Shown here: in pieces, positions 9,120-17,715 of the stretch
Layout: the number at the start of each line of letters is the position of its first letter
Position numbering within the stretch: the stretch's first letter is position 1
NCBI GenBank assembly: GCA_040776905.1
Contig: JAXGZQ010000003.1
Coordinates: 1-64,000, forward strand
Length of the DNA stretch: 64,000 nt
Direction of reading: 5' to 3'
Origin: SLHU01 sp009929975
GTDB taxonomy: Bacteria > Bacillota > Clostridia > Saccharofermentanales > UBA5734
Translations under genes and position numbers: made by a program
The notes under the pieces: generated by a model
Databases searched by the model: none
Seen by the model: only the letters and a program-made list of their open reading frames with translations
Told to the model about the DNA's origin: nothing

Positions 9120-9159
9120 AAATATTTTCTCCGGCCACCAATTTGGGCAGCCGGAGAAA
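9120..9159 (-). terminator. Terminator-like hairpin after the sigma-like gene
   Basis: Perfect 10-bp arms at 9126-9135 and 9150-9159 enclose a 14-nt loop. On the minus strand the stem is followed by AAAATATTTTTTCC. It lies 13 bp past the stop of the sigma-like gene, so it could end or attenuate transcription before the rest of the early operon. Confidence 0.6.
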
Positions 9160-9172
9160 GATGGATAAGATA

Positions 9173-9700
9173 TTAGATGTAGTCGCGTAGAAGCTCACGC
9201 AAAGCGTCAAACGACTTTTTCTTTTTATAGTTGATGGTGGATTGCCGAGAAATTCCCATGATGGCAGCAATCTCTCGCTCGGACTTTTCCTGAAGCAGAA
9301 GCTCGCAGATGCGGCGACCGTCGGGATCGAGTTCGTCCAATTTGAAGATAAGTGTGTCAAGCAGTTCGCGATCCTCTAGGATTGACTGAGCACCTGGAGC
9401 ATCGTCCGCCAAGTCATCGAGCCAGCTCTTTTCGTTGCCGTCGTCGTCGGTCACGGTGTAATCAAGGGAAAGCTCATCTCCTGCCTTGTGAAAACGGCAG
9501 GTCCAGCAGTCCATATTACAGAGATAGCGCTTGTTTGCTGGGCAGACACAGCGGCCGTGCTCCTGTTGCCTGCGACGATAGGCATTGATATCGCGGTAAT
9601 AGTTGTCGTAGTCGGCCTTGCTGACTGGCACCCACTGGTGCAGGTCCTTGAGGTAGATTTTGCGTTCGTTGGATTGGTTCTGGTTTGCATTGTTTGACAT
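9173..9700 (-). CDS. Sigma-70-like phage regulator with cysteine cluster
   Basis: This 175-residue protein ends in a region 4-like helix-turn-helix (residues about 117-170, including SEREIAAIMGISRQSTINY), preceded by DTLIFKLDELDPDGRRI. The N-terminal half has C51, C53, C61, C65, C68 and H71, a likely zinc site not found in ordinary sigma factors. Related proteins head the early operons of Firmicutes prophages and probably control transcription. Its GGAGG lies in the 3' arm of a 13-bp perfect hairpin (9704-9741), so translation may be blocked until that structure opens. The DNA target is unknown. Confidence 0.75.
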   Translation of the reverse strand: MSNNANQNQSNERKIYLKDLHQWVPVSKADYDNYYRDINAYRRRQQEHGRCVCPANKRYLCNMDCWTCRFHKAGDELSLDYTVTDDDGNEKSWLDDLADDAPGAQSILEDRELLDTLIFKLDELDPDGRRICELLLQEKSEREIAAIMGISRQSTINYKKKKSFDALRELLRDYI

Positions 9701-9741
9701 AAAAATTCCTCCGTTTGTCGTTGTCTCGAAACGGAGGAATT
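9701..9741 (-). promoter_or_regulatory. RBS-sequestering inverted repeat before the sigma-like gene
   Basis: Arms 9704-9716 and 9729-9741 are perfect 13-bp complements with a 12-nt loop. In the minus-strand transcript the 3' arm contains the whole GGAGG used by the sigma-like gene, whose ATG starts four bases further on. This would strongly limit ribosome access unless unfolded, so it looks like a translational switch or a protein-binding operator. Confidence 0.65.
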
Positions 9742-10144
9742 GAGCTGCTCAGCTGAAAAAGGCAATAAAAGCCCGACCGCAGTCCAACACAGATTTCTCC
9801 GTTTCGGATTGCAGCTTCCTGTTCAGTAGTCAGCTGTTTGATATTTGGTTGTTCGCCTCGCTGCGCTGAACCATCCGTGATCAGTGGATGCACATCGAGG
9901 TGATTTCAAATGACAAGAGCGTTTTTTGTGACTTAAAAAGTGAGTTTATGACTTTTTATAAACAACATAGTCGGTAAGAGTAGATTTTCACCTTATGATG
10001 ATATATAATTAGATAGTCAATACCCACGTCGGGAACACAGATGAGTAACGCCCTGTCATCTATAATTAGAGTAACAGGGCGCAAAGGGACTAAAAATTAG
10101 CCTTACATGGGACTAAAGGGACTGATCAAGGGACTTTCACGGAG
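9742..10144. other. Intergenic switch region between phage module and defence island
   Basis: No convincing gene is present. The plus strand has an orphan GAGGTG followed by ATG at 9910 that opens an 8-codon frame only. TATAATTAGA occurs twice (10004-10013 and 10061-10070), and the first could be a -10 element. An 8-bp inverted repeat sits at 10049-10056 and 10074-10081. GGGACT occurs four times between 10086 and 10135, just before the first island gene. The region separates leftward from rightward transcription and is the expected place for divergent promoters and operators. Confidence 0.5.
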
Positions 10145-10972
10145 GTGATTAAAATCAACTTCTCTCAGTATTGCAAAAGAATATATCCATATTGTCATCA
10201 GATATATAGCCAAGGTTTGTTTGTGAGTAAGTTGTTTGTAGCTGGTGGGAGTTCGTATTTTTCTACCTCGGTTAATGCTGACAAGGAATATCAAAAGAAA
10301 CTGTATAATGGCTCGAAACCGCTGACACAGAATCTTAAGGATTCATTCCTTGCAAATATTCAGTTGGACGCATTGGTTGGTATGTTTGATAGGCATTTGA
10401 TGGATGATAAGGTTCGTGAAGCAATGACATCATTTGCAATACCAGTTTCGCTCGAACCACAGAAAGGTACCTTTTCTCGAGCTCTAGCTCTTCAATTTAA
10501 TTATCTTGTAAAGAATGAAGATAGTGATGTCGACGATATCGTGGCCATGGAATACCAAAGACTCCTCGCTGAGCCTGCCGATGAAAAGCCTCAGTTTTTA
10601 GCTCCGTTGTATCCAGGTGATGGGGCATATGTTCTTGAATTTCTACCAGCACGGATTTATTCGAAAAAGTGTTATGAGCAATTTGATCACACATGGATGA
10701 TTCGCAATACCGGAAATCAGACTTGGCGTAGTCGAAAACTTGTTTTTATAAACAATGGCACTGTAAGACCGAGAACTGATAAGAACTCTATCGATATACC
10801 GGATGTAGCGCCGGGAAAAGACATAAAAATAACCACGAGCTTTGACACTCGTGGTTTTGAAGGACGTTATGAATGTTTATGGGAGATGCAGGATAGTGAG
10901 GGTAACGACTGCTTTCCAAATAACAAAAGGTTATTTAACGTTACAATAGATTCTAAGTTCGAAATTGAATAG
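10145..10972 (+). CDS. NBR1-Ig domain protein of unknown function
   Basis: The 275-residue frame ends in a domain (about residues 175-270) that matches the immunoglobulin-like domain of human NBR1: DHTWMIRNTGNQTW, then IPDVAPGKDIKI, GRYECLWEMQD and a closing FNVTI strand. The N-terminal 150 residues are soluble and helical (KKLYNGSKPLTQNLKDSF, DVDDIVAMEYQRLL) and match no family I know. There is no signal peptide. The start is unclear: GTG at 10145 lies inside the Shine-Dalgarno itself, a better-spaced position is an ATC at 10154, and GTG at 10223 with AAGG upstream is another option. It opens the defence island, 23 bp before an HTH gene, so a sensor or regulatory role is possible but unproven. 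Confidence 0.75.
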   Translation: MIKINFSQYCKRIYPYCHQIYSQGLFVSKLFVAGGSSYFSTSVNADKEYQKKLYNGSKPLTQNLKDSFLANIQLDALVGMFDRHLMDDKVREAMTSFAIPVSLEPQKGTFSRALALQFNYLVKNEDSDVDDIVAMEYQRLLAEPADEKPQFLAPLYPGDGAYVLEFLPARIYSKKCYEQFDHTWMIRNTGNQTWRSRKLVFINNGTVRPRTDKNSIDIPDVAPGKDIKITTSFDTRGFEGRYECLWEMQDSEGNDCFPNNKRLFNVTIDSKFEIE

Positions 10973-10995
10973 ACACTCATTTGGAGGTTAATAAC

Positions 10996-11208
10996 GTGAG
11001 CGATAAAAGCATTGAAAAATGGTCTACTTTAAAAGAAGTACAAGAGTATCTCGGTGTAGGCCGTGAGACCATTCTGCAGTGGATCGCCAAGAGAAATATG
11101 CCAGCATATAAGGTTGGACGGCTTTGGAAATTTAAACTGTCCGAAGTTGATGATTGGATACGCTCCGGTGGTGCTGCAGATAGTTCCGACTCTACTGATA
11201 CAGATTGA
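10996..11208 (+). CDS. Excisionase-family helix-turn-helix protein, 70 aa
   Basis: This is a compact winged-HTH protein of the excisionase/MerR-like kind: WSTLKEVQEYLGVGRETILQWI, then NMPAYKVGRLWKFKLSEVDDWI and a short Ser/Asp-rich tail. GTG at 10996 is chosen because GGAGG sits eight bases upstream; the frame is open to 10981. Such proteins serve as excision directionality factors or small regulators and often appear as the first gene of type I restriction loci. Here it links the NBR1-Ig gene and hsdM and could regulate the island. No DNA target can be identified. Confidence 0.8.
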   Translation: MSDKSIEKWSTLKEVQEYLGVGRETILQWIAKRNMPAYKVGRLWKFKLSEVDDWIRSGGAADSSDSTDTD

Positions 11209-11305
11209 GTCCGTTTTATAGGACATGTATTGAGATAGAATTATGATATGGCTATTTATAAACTTTCAGAAATAAAGACAAAAATAGAAAAGGTAGGTAA
11301 AGAAA

Positions 11306-13315
11306 ATGGACAATCAAACTCATAATTCGATAGTAAGTTTTATTTGGGGCATAGCAGATGACTGTCTGCGTGATGTATATGTTCGCGGTAAATACCGTGA
11401 TGTAATTTTGCCGATGACGGTTATCCGCCGCTTGGATACCTTGTTGGAAGATACCAAGTCAGCAGTGCTCGAAATGAAAAAAATGATGGATACAGCCAAA
11501 ATTGCAAACCAGTGGCCTGCACTTTGTAATGCTGCGGGGCAGTCTTTCTGTAATGCGTCTCCATTCCTTCTCCGCGATTTAACCAGCCGCGCTAAGAAAC
11601 AAACTTTAAAAGCAGATTTTGAAGCATATCTTGATGGTTTCTCGCCAAATGTGCAAGAGATTTTGGAAAAATTTAAATTTCGCAATCAAATCGATACAAT
11701 GATTGATGCCGATATTCTTGGCGCGGTTATTGAAAAATTTGTATCATCAGATATCAATTTGAGTCCAAAACCTATTTATCGTGACGACACCATGACGGAG
11801 GTTAGGTTGCCTGCCCTGGATAACCATAGTATGGGTACAGTGTTTGAGGAGCTAGTGCGTCGATTTAATGAAGCCAATAACGAGGAAGCTGGAGAACACT
11901 GGACTCCCCGTGATGTCGTCGAGCTTATGGCAGACCTTGTATTTGTTCCAATTGCCGATGATGTGAAGGATGCAACATACTCTTGCTATGATGGAGCTTG
12001 CGGCACAGGAGGCATGCTTACTGTCGCACAGGAGAGACTTCTTACATTGGCTGCAAGAAGAGGAAAAAAGGTTTCAATTCACTTGTTTGGACAGGAAATA
12101 AATCCAGAAACTTATGCGATTGCCAAAGCCGATATGCTGTTGAAAGGTGATGGTGAACAGGCTGAACACATCGTGTACGGTTCAACATTGTCTCAAGACG
12201 GAAATGCTACACGACAATTTGATTTCATGCTTTCAAATCCGCCCTATGGGAAGAGTTGGAAAACGGATGCTGAAAAGATGGGCGGGAAAAAAGATATTCT
12301 TGATAGCCGTTTCAATGCTTACCTTGAAGGTGGAGAGCAGCTTATCATGATTCCCCGAACAAGTGATGGACAGCTCTTATTCCTGTTAAACAATGTAGCA
12401 AAAATGAAAAAGGATACTCTTATCGGTAGCCGTATTGCTGAAGTACACAATGCATCTTCTTTGTTTACTGGTGATGCTGGGAGTGGTGAAAGCAATGCAA
12501 GGCGTTATATGATTGAGAATGATCTAGTTGAGGCTATAATCGCACTGCCGGATAACATGTTTTACAATACGCCTCTGGGCACATATATTTGGATTTTATC
12601 AAATAAAAAAGAGGAACGAAGAAGAGGTAAAATACAACTCATCGATGCAAGTTCAATGAAATCACCACTTAGGAAAAACATGGGCAAAAAAAATTGTGAG
12701 CTTTCTGAAAGCATCAGATCAGAAATAATGAGGATTTTTCTGAGCATGGAAGAAAGCGAAGTAAGTCGAATTTTTCCGAATGAAGAATTTGGCTTCTGGA
12801 CTATTACGGTTGAGCGCCCTCTTCGATTACGCATATTTCCTGAAAGACAAATTCAAAATTCACTATTACTGAAGAAAGATGAGTACGCTCAATATAAAAT
12901 TGCAATTGCATCCTTGCCGAGTGGCACACCACTTGACGATTGGACAAAATTTGCAAAAGCAACCGGACTGAAAGCAACTATTCTAAAAAAGATCAGACCT
13001 TTCATAACGGAAAAAGATCCAACAGCAAAGCCAATAAAAGATGAAGCTGATCCTGAATTGAGAAGTACAGAAATGGTTCCTTTTACTTACAAAGGTGGCA
13101 TCGCTAAATTTATTGAAAATGAAGTTTATCCTTATGCCCAGGATGTTTGGGTTGATGAAAAAGCGACTAAGATAGGATACGAGTTATCCTTCATTAAGTA
13201 TTTCTATAGGCCTACAGAACTACGGGATATGGCGACTATTGTTTCTGAATTAAAGTCAATAGAAATGCAAACCGACGGAATGCTACGAGACATTTTGGAG
13301 GGTTTGGAAGTATGA
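11306..13315 (+). CDS. hsdM: Type I restriction-modification methyltransferase subunit
   Basis: HsdM transfers a methyl group from S-adenosylmethionine to adenine at the site chosen by HsdS, protecting the host and forming the core of the restriction complex. The 669-residue protein has the helical N-terminal domain, the SAM-binding motif DGACGTGGM near residue 230 and catalytic NPPYGKSW near residue 311 (NPPY class adenine methylase). The long C-terminal third is typical of larger HsdM variants. The stop overlaps the hsdS start as ATGA. A 25-codon frame upstream (from 11248) overlaps its start and may be a leader, but this is not well supported. Confidence 0.95.
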   Translation: MDNQTHNSIVSFIWGIADDCLRDVYVRGKYRDVILPMTVIRRLDTLLEDTKSAVLEMKKMMDTAKIANQWPALCNAAGQSFCNASPFLLRDLTSRAKKQTLKADFEAYLDGFSPNVQEILEKFKFRNQIDTMIDADILGAVIEKFVSSDINLSPKPIYRDDTMTEVRLPALDNHSMGTVFEELVRRFNEANNEEAGEHWTPRDVVELMADLVFVPIADDVKDATYSCYDGACGTGGMLTVAQERLLTLAARRGKKVSIHLFGQEINPETYAIAKADMLLKGDGEQAEHIVYGSTLSQDGNATRQFDFMLSNPPYGKSWKTDAEKMGGKKDILDSRFNAYLEGGEQLIMIPRTSDGQLLFLLNNVAKMKKDTLIGSRIAEVHNASSLFTGDAGSGESNARRYMIENDLVEAIIALPDNMFYNTPLGTYIWILSNKKEERRRGKIQLIDASSMKSPLRKNMGKKNCELSESIRSEIMRIFLSMEESEVSRIFPNEEFGFWTITVERPLRLRIFPERQIQNSLLLKKDEYAQYKIAIASLPSGTPLDDWTKFAKATGLKATILKKIRPFITEKDPTAKPIKDEADPELRSTEMVPFTYKGGIAKFIENEVYPYAQDVWVDEKATKIGYELSFIKYFYRPTELRDMATIVSELKSIEMQTDGMLRDILEGLEV

Positions 13316-14724
13316 AAAAGTATGATCATTACTCGTATATTGGAGAAAAATGGGCTGCTTCAATTCCTTCTCACTGGGATGCAGCGAGGTTAAAACGAAT
13401 TTTTCAGGAGCGAAAAGAACGCAATAATCCTGTGACTACAGATTTCATTCTTTCTCTTACGGCAAAACAAGGGGTTGTCCCTGTTGCTCAAAAAGAGGGT
13501 GCTGGTGGAAATAAACCGAAAGAGGATTTGACTTTATATAATATCGCACATGAAGGCGATCTTTTAGTTAATTGTATGAATGTTGTTTCCGGAGCGGCTG
13601 GAGTATCCAGGTGGAGTGGTGCAATCAGTCCTGTTTATTATGCCCTTTTCCCGAGAGACGATTCCACCTGTAACGTCTGGTATTTTCATAGAATATTTAG
13701 ACTAATTACTTTTCAAAGAAGCCTCCTTGGATTAGGCAAAGGTATTCTTATGCGTGAATCAAGTACCGGTAAGTTAAACACGGTGCGAATGAGAATATCT
13801 ATGGATTATATGAACAATGTAGTATTGCCTATTCCACCGCGTTCAGAACAAGATCAGATAGTAAAATATCTTGAATGGCAGGTTTCCAAAATCAATAGTC
13901 TGATTTCTGCAAAAAAGAAACAAATAATGTTATTAAATGAGCATCTGCAACTCGCAATAAATAATGCTGTGACAAAAGGGATAATACCAGATGCCCCCAT
14001 GAAGGACAGTGGAGTCTTTTGGATGGGAGATATACCGTGTACTTGGAAGTCAATTAAGATCAAATGGCTGTTTGATGAGGACAATACACGAAATTCAGAT
14101 GGTGATGCTGAGTTGTTAACATTCAGTAGAAAAAGAGGGCTTATTCCTTTTTCTGAAGCTTCAGAAAAGCAACCAAGTGCATCAGATCTGACAAAATATA
14201 GATTGGTACAACCCGGACAACTTTTAGAAAATAGAATGCAGGCATGGAGCGGAATGTTCATTTGTGTTACAAGGCCGGGGTGTGTTTCTCCCGACTATAG
14301 CGTCTTTAATGTTTCTAAAGATCGATATGTTAATGTTAAATTTTACGAATACGTTTTTCGAAATCCACTTCAAGTCGAGCAATTTGCAAATGCTTCGAGA
14401 GGTGTAGGATCAGGATTTAATCGTTTATATACTCCAGCTTTTGGTTCGATTTTTACGGTTTATCCACCTAAGGATGAGCAGGATTCTATCGTTCAACACA
14501 TAGATGCTATCAAGGATAAGTATAACTCTGTTATTGCAAGAACAGAAGATGAGATAGCTTGCTTACATGAAATGCGAGATAGACTCATATCTGATGTGGT
14601 ATTCGGTCAAATTGACATACGAGATATTGAAGTGCCTGAATTTGAATATGTTGAAGAAATAGATGATGATTTTGAGGATGATACGGAAGAACAAGAGGCC
14701 GATTCTGGAAGCGAGGTGGAATAG
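13312..14724 (+). CDS. hsdS: Type I restriction-modification specificity subunit
   Basis: HsdS recognises the two halves of the bipartite DNA target for both methylation and restriction. The 470 residues form two target recognition domains (about 1-180 and 235-390), each followed by a long helix: DQIVKYLEWQVSKINSLI near 182-205 and DSIVQHIDAIKDKYNSV near 392. The start overlaps hsdM (ATGA), so translation is coupled. The last 30 residues are extremely acidic (Asp/Glu runs), an unusual extension past the second helix. The target sequence cannot be read from the protein. Confidence 0.93.
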   Translation: MKKYDHYSYIGEKWAASIPSHWDAARLKRIFQERKERNNPVTTDFILSLTAKQGVVPVAQKEGAGGNKPKEDLTLYNIAHEGDLLVNCMNVVSGAAGVSRWSGAISPVYYALFPRDDSTCNVWYFHRIFRLITFQRSLLGLGKGILMRESSTGKLNTVRMRISMDYMNNVVLPIPPRSEQDQIVKYLEWQVSKINSLISAKKKQIMLLNEHLQLAINNAVTKGIIPDAPMKDSGVFWMGDIPCTWKSIKIKWLFDEDNTRNSDGDAELLTFSRKRGLIPFSEASEKQPSASDLTKYRLVQPGQLLENRMQAWSGMFICVTRPGCVSPDYSVFNVSKDRYVNVKFYEYVFRNPLQVEQFANASRGVGSGFNRLYTPAFGSIFTVYPPKDEQDSIVQHIDAIKDKYNSVIARTEDEIACLHEMRDRLISDVVFGQIDIRDIEVPEFEYVEEIDDDFEDDTEEQEADSGSEVE

Positions 14725-14727
14725 CAA

Positions 14728-17694
14728 ATGTCATTTACTAACACAAAGGAAAGCGGCCTTGAGGCTCTTATTGTTAAATGGTTTATTGAACAGAACGGTT
14801 ATGAGCAGGGCTCCAATACCGACTACAACCGAGAGTATGCTATTGACGAGACTAGACTCTTTCGCTTTCTGCAGGATACGCAACCAGATGCGTTTGAAAA
14901 ACTAGGCGTACTTAAAAGCGATATTAAGAGAACGCAGTTTTTAAACCGTTTGCAGGGTGAGTTGGCAAAACGCGGAATTATTGATGTGCTACGCAACGGA
15001 GTAAAGATATATCCAGCCGATCTTATAATGTTCTACCTGACTCCAACTGAGAACAACGCCAAAGCAAAGGTAATGTATAAGAAGAACATCTTTAGTGTGA
15101 CACGTCAGCTCCAATATTCGCTGGACGTCTCCCGGCTGGCTCTGGATATGTGTATTTTTATCAACGGCTTGCCCGTAATCACCTTTGAACTTAAAAATCA
15201 ACTCACAAAACAAACGGTAGATGATGCCGTAGCGCAATATAAGTCAGATCGTGATCCACGTGAGCTTTTGTTCCAGTTCAAGCGTTGCATGGTTCACTTT
15301 GCTCTAGACGATACCCGTGTGAAATTTTGCACTAGGCTTTCTGGTAAAGACAGTTGGTTTCTTCCCTTTGATAAAGGATACAAAGATGGCGCAGGCAATC
15401 CTCCCAATCCAGATGGAATAATGACGGATTATTTATGGAAGGATATTCTAACCAAAAACAAAATTAGTCGTATCATTGAAAACTACGCACAAGTTGTCGA
15501 GGAAATTGACCCGGAGACTAAGAAAAAAACTGTTAAGCAGATTTTCCCTCGCTATCATCAGTTGGACTGCGTTGAGAAGTTGCTGGCAGATGTCAAAAAT
15601 AACGGGATGGGTAAGCGTTACCTGGTTCAACACAGTGCCGGAAGTGGTAAGTCAAATTCTATCGCCTGGCTTGCGCACCAGTTGATTGGCCTTGAGCAAA
15701 ATGGACGCCCTCTTCTTGATTCCGTGCTGGTAGTTACTGACCGCCGTATTCTTGACAAGCAGATCAGAGATACCATTAAACAGTTTATGCAAGTTCAAAA
15801 CATTGTTGCGTGGGCTGAACATTCTGGTGATTTACGGAAAGCTATCACAGACGGCAAGCGTATAATCGTCACCACCATCGAGAAGTTCCCTTATGTTTTA
15901 CCCGATATTGGTGCAGAGTATAAGGATAAGCGTTTCGCTCTTTTAATTGATGAGGCACACTCCGGTCAGAGCGGACGCAATTCTGCTCAGATGAACTTGG
16001 CTCTTTCTGGCCTTGCCTCTGATGACGAGATGGACAACGAAGATAAAATCAATGCCATGATGGAAGGGCGTAAGCTGCTTACCAATGCCAGTTATTTCGC
16101 GTTCACTGCAACACCAAAAAATAAGACATTAGAGACGTTTGGAACCATGTTTAAAGACGGTGGCGACACAAAGCACCGCCCATTCCATGTATATACTATG
16201 AAACAGGCCATTCAAGAGGGTTTCATTCTTGATGTGCTGAAATACTATACGCCCATCGACAGCTACTACAAACTGTTGAAGACTGTCGAGGACGACCCAA
16301 TGTTCGATAAGAAGCGCGCCCAAAAGAAATTGCGTTCCTTTGTTGAAAGCAACAGCCATACTATTGCTCATAAGGCAGAAATGATGGTTGATCACTTTCA
16401 TGAACAGGTCATTGCCAAAGGCAAAATTGGCGGGAAAGCTCGCGCAATGGTGGTCACTGCAAGTATTCCCCGCTGTGTTGAATATTATCATGCTATCAAT
16501 AAATGTCTTGCCGCGCGACACAGCCCCTACAAGGCGATCGTGGCATACTCCGGAGAGCATATGTATCAGGGGCAGGAGCCAGCGCTTACTTCAGCTGCAC
16601 TTAACGAATTCCCAGATGCAACTATTCCAAAAACGCTGAAAACTGAACCGTATCGCATTTTAATTGTTGCAGATATGTTTCAGACGGGTTTTGACGAACC
16701 GTTGCTTCACACCATGTACGTAGATAAGATGCTTAATAATATAAAGGCGGTGCAGACACTCTCACGCCTCAATCGTGCATGTCCTAAAAAACATGATACC
16801 TTTGTGCTAGATTTTGCAAACAAAGCATCCGTCATCGAGGAGTCATTCTCCCGGTATTACCGCACAACTATTCTATCTGGCGAGACTGATCCAAACAAAC
16901 TCTATGACTTAATCGCTGTCATGGATAGTTATCAGGTGTATTCCTCAGATCATGTGGAACTTCTCGTAAATCTATATTTGGATGGAGCAGATCGTGATAG
17001 GCTTGACCCGATTCTAGATGCTTGCACAGCAGTCTACAATGAATTGGAAACCGATGATCAGATAAAATTCAAAAGCGCAGCAAAGTCCTTTGTGCGTACT
17101 TATGGTTTCCTCGGAGCGATTCTCCCTTATGGTAACGCCGATTGGGAGCGCTTGTCTATCTTCCTAAACCTACTCATTCCGAAGCTTCCGTCACCACGTG
17201 AAGATGATCTATCACAGGGCATCTTGCAAGCTATCGATTTGGATAGCTATCGTCTAGAAGCACAGGAAGCTATGTCTATCAAACTTGAAGACGAGGATGC
17301 TGAAGTACCTCCAGTTCCTGCGGGTAAAATTGGCCACATTGTTGATCCGGAGATGGATTTGCTGTCATTAATCCTATCAAATTTCAATGATATGTTTGGC
17401 AATATTAACTGGAATGACGCTGATAACGTCCGACGCCAGATCCTTGAAATACCAGACATGGTGGCGAAGGATGAAAAGTACAAAAATGCCATGAAAAATT
17501 CTGATGCACAAAATGCTCGCATGGAAAGTGAGCGTGCTTTGCAACAGGTTATCTTCTCTATCATGGCAGATAATATGGAGCTATTTAAGCAGTTCCAAGA
17601 CAACCCGTCCTTCAAAAAATGGTTGTCAGATATGGTATTTAACCTGACTTACAATCCAGATGAGAAATCGAAACCGATGCCAAGAAAAGAATAG
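14728..17694 (+). CDS. hsdR: Type I restriction endonuclease/translocase subunit
   Basis: HsdR uses ATP to pull unmodified DNA past the complex and then cuts it. The 988-residue protein has an N-terminal PD-(D/E)XK nuclease domain (VITFELKNQL near 150 supplies E-x-K), Walker A GSGKS near 305, DEAH in LIDEAHSGQSG near 408, and a helicase motif VI-like segment QTLSRLNRACP. The C-terminal part binds HsdM-HsdS. It begins 3 bp after hsdS and completes the operon. All key residues are present, so it is likely active. Confidence 0.95.
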   Translation: MSFTNTKESGLEALIVKWFIEQNGYEQGSNTDYNREYAIDETRLFRFLQDTQPDAFEKLGVLKSDIKRTQFLNRLQGELAKRGIIDVLRNGVKIYPADLIMFYLTPTENNAKAKVMYKKNIFSVTRQLQYSLDVSRLALDMCIFINGLPVITFELKNQLTKQTVDDAVAQYKSDRDPRELLFQFKRCMVHFALDDTRVKFCTRLSGKDSWFLPFDKGYKDGAGNPPNPDGIMTDYLWKDILTKNKISRIIENYAQVVEEIDPETKKKTVKQIFPRYHQLDCVEKLLADVKNNGMGKRYLVQHSAGSGKSNSIAWLAHQLIGLEQNGRPLLDSVLVVTDRRILDKQIRDTIKQFMQVQNIVAWAEHSGDLRKAITDGKRIIVTTIEKFPYVLPDIGAEYKDKRFALLIDEAHSGQSGRNSAQMNLALSGLASDDEMDNEDKINAMMEGRKLLTNASYFAFTATPKNKTLETFGTMFKDGGDTKHRPFHVYTMKQAIQEGFILDVLKYYTPIDSYYKLLKTVEDDPMFDKKRAQKKLRSFVESNSHTIAHKAEMMVDHFHEQVIAKGKIGGKARAMVVTASIPRCVEYYHAINKCLAARHSPYKAIVAYSGEHMYQGQEPALTSAALNEFPDATIPKTLKTEPYRILIVADMFQTGFDEPLLHTMYVDKMLNNIKAVQTLSRLNRACPKKHDTFVLDFANKASVIEESFSRYYRTTILSGETDPNKLYDLIAVMDSYQVYSSDHVELLVNLYLDGADRDRLDPILDACTAVYNELETDDQIKFKSAAKSFVRTYGFLGAILPYGNADWERLSIFLNLLIPKLPSPREDDLSQGILQAIDLDSYRLEAQEAMSIKLEDEDAEVPPVPAGKIGHIVDPEMDLLSLILSNFNDMFGNINWNDADNVRRQILEIPDMVAKDEKYKNAMKNSDAQNARMESERALQQVIFSIMADNMELFKQFQDNPSFKKWLSDMVFNLTYNPDEKSKPMPRKE

Positions 17695-17715
17695 TGATTT
17701 TGCGGGAGGAAAAAC

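Noticed and set aside
9516..9893. Minus-strand frame upstream of and across the sigma-like gene
   Set aside because: It starts with GTG without a ribosome site and overlaps the regulator in another frame for most of its length; only the hairpin region upstream is convincing.
10086..10135. GGGACT repeats as a CRISPR array
   Set aside because: Six-base units with irregular 9-23 bp spacing; no repeat-spacer structure and no cas genes.
11248..11328. 25-codon frame overlapping the hsdM start
   Set aside because: Possible leader peptide, but the ribosome site is poor and nothing else supports it.
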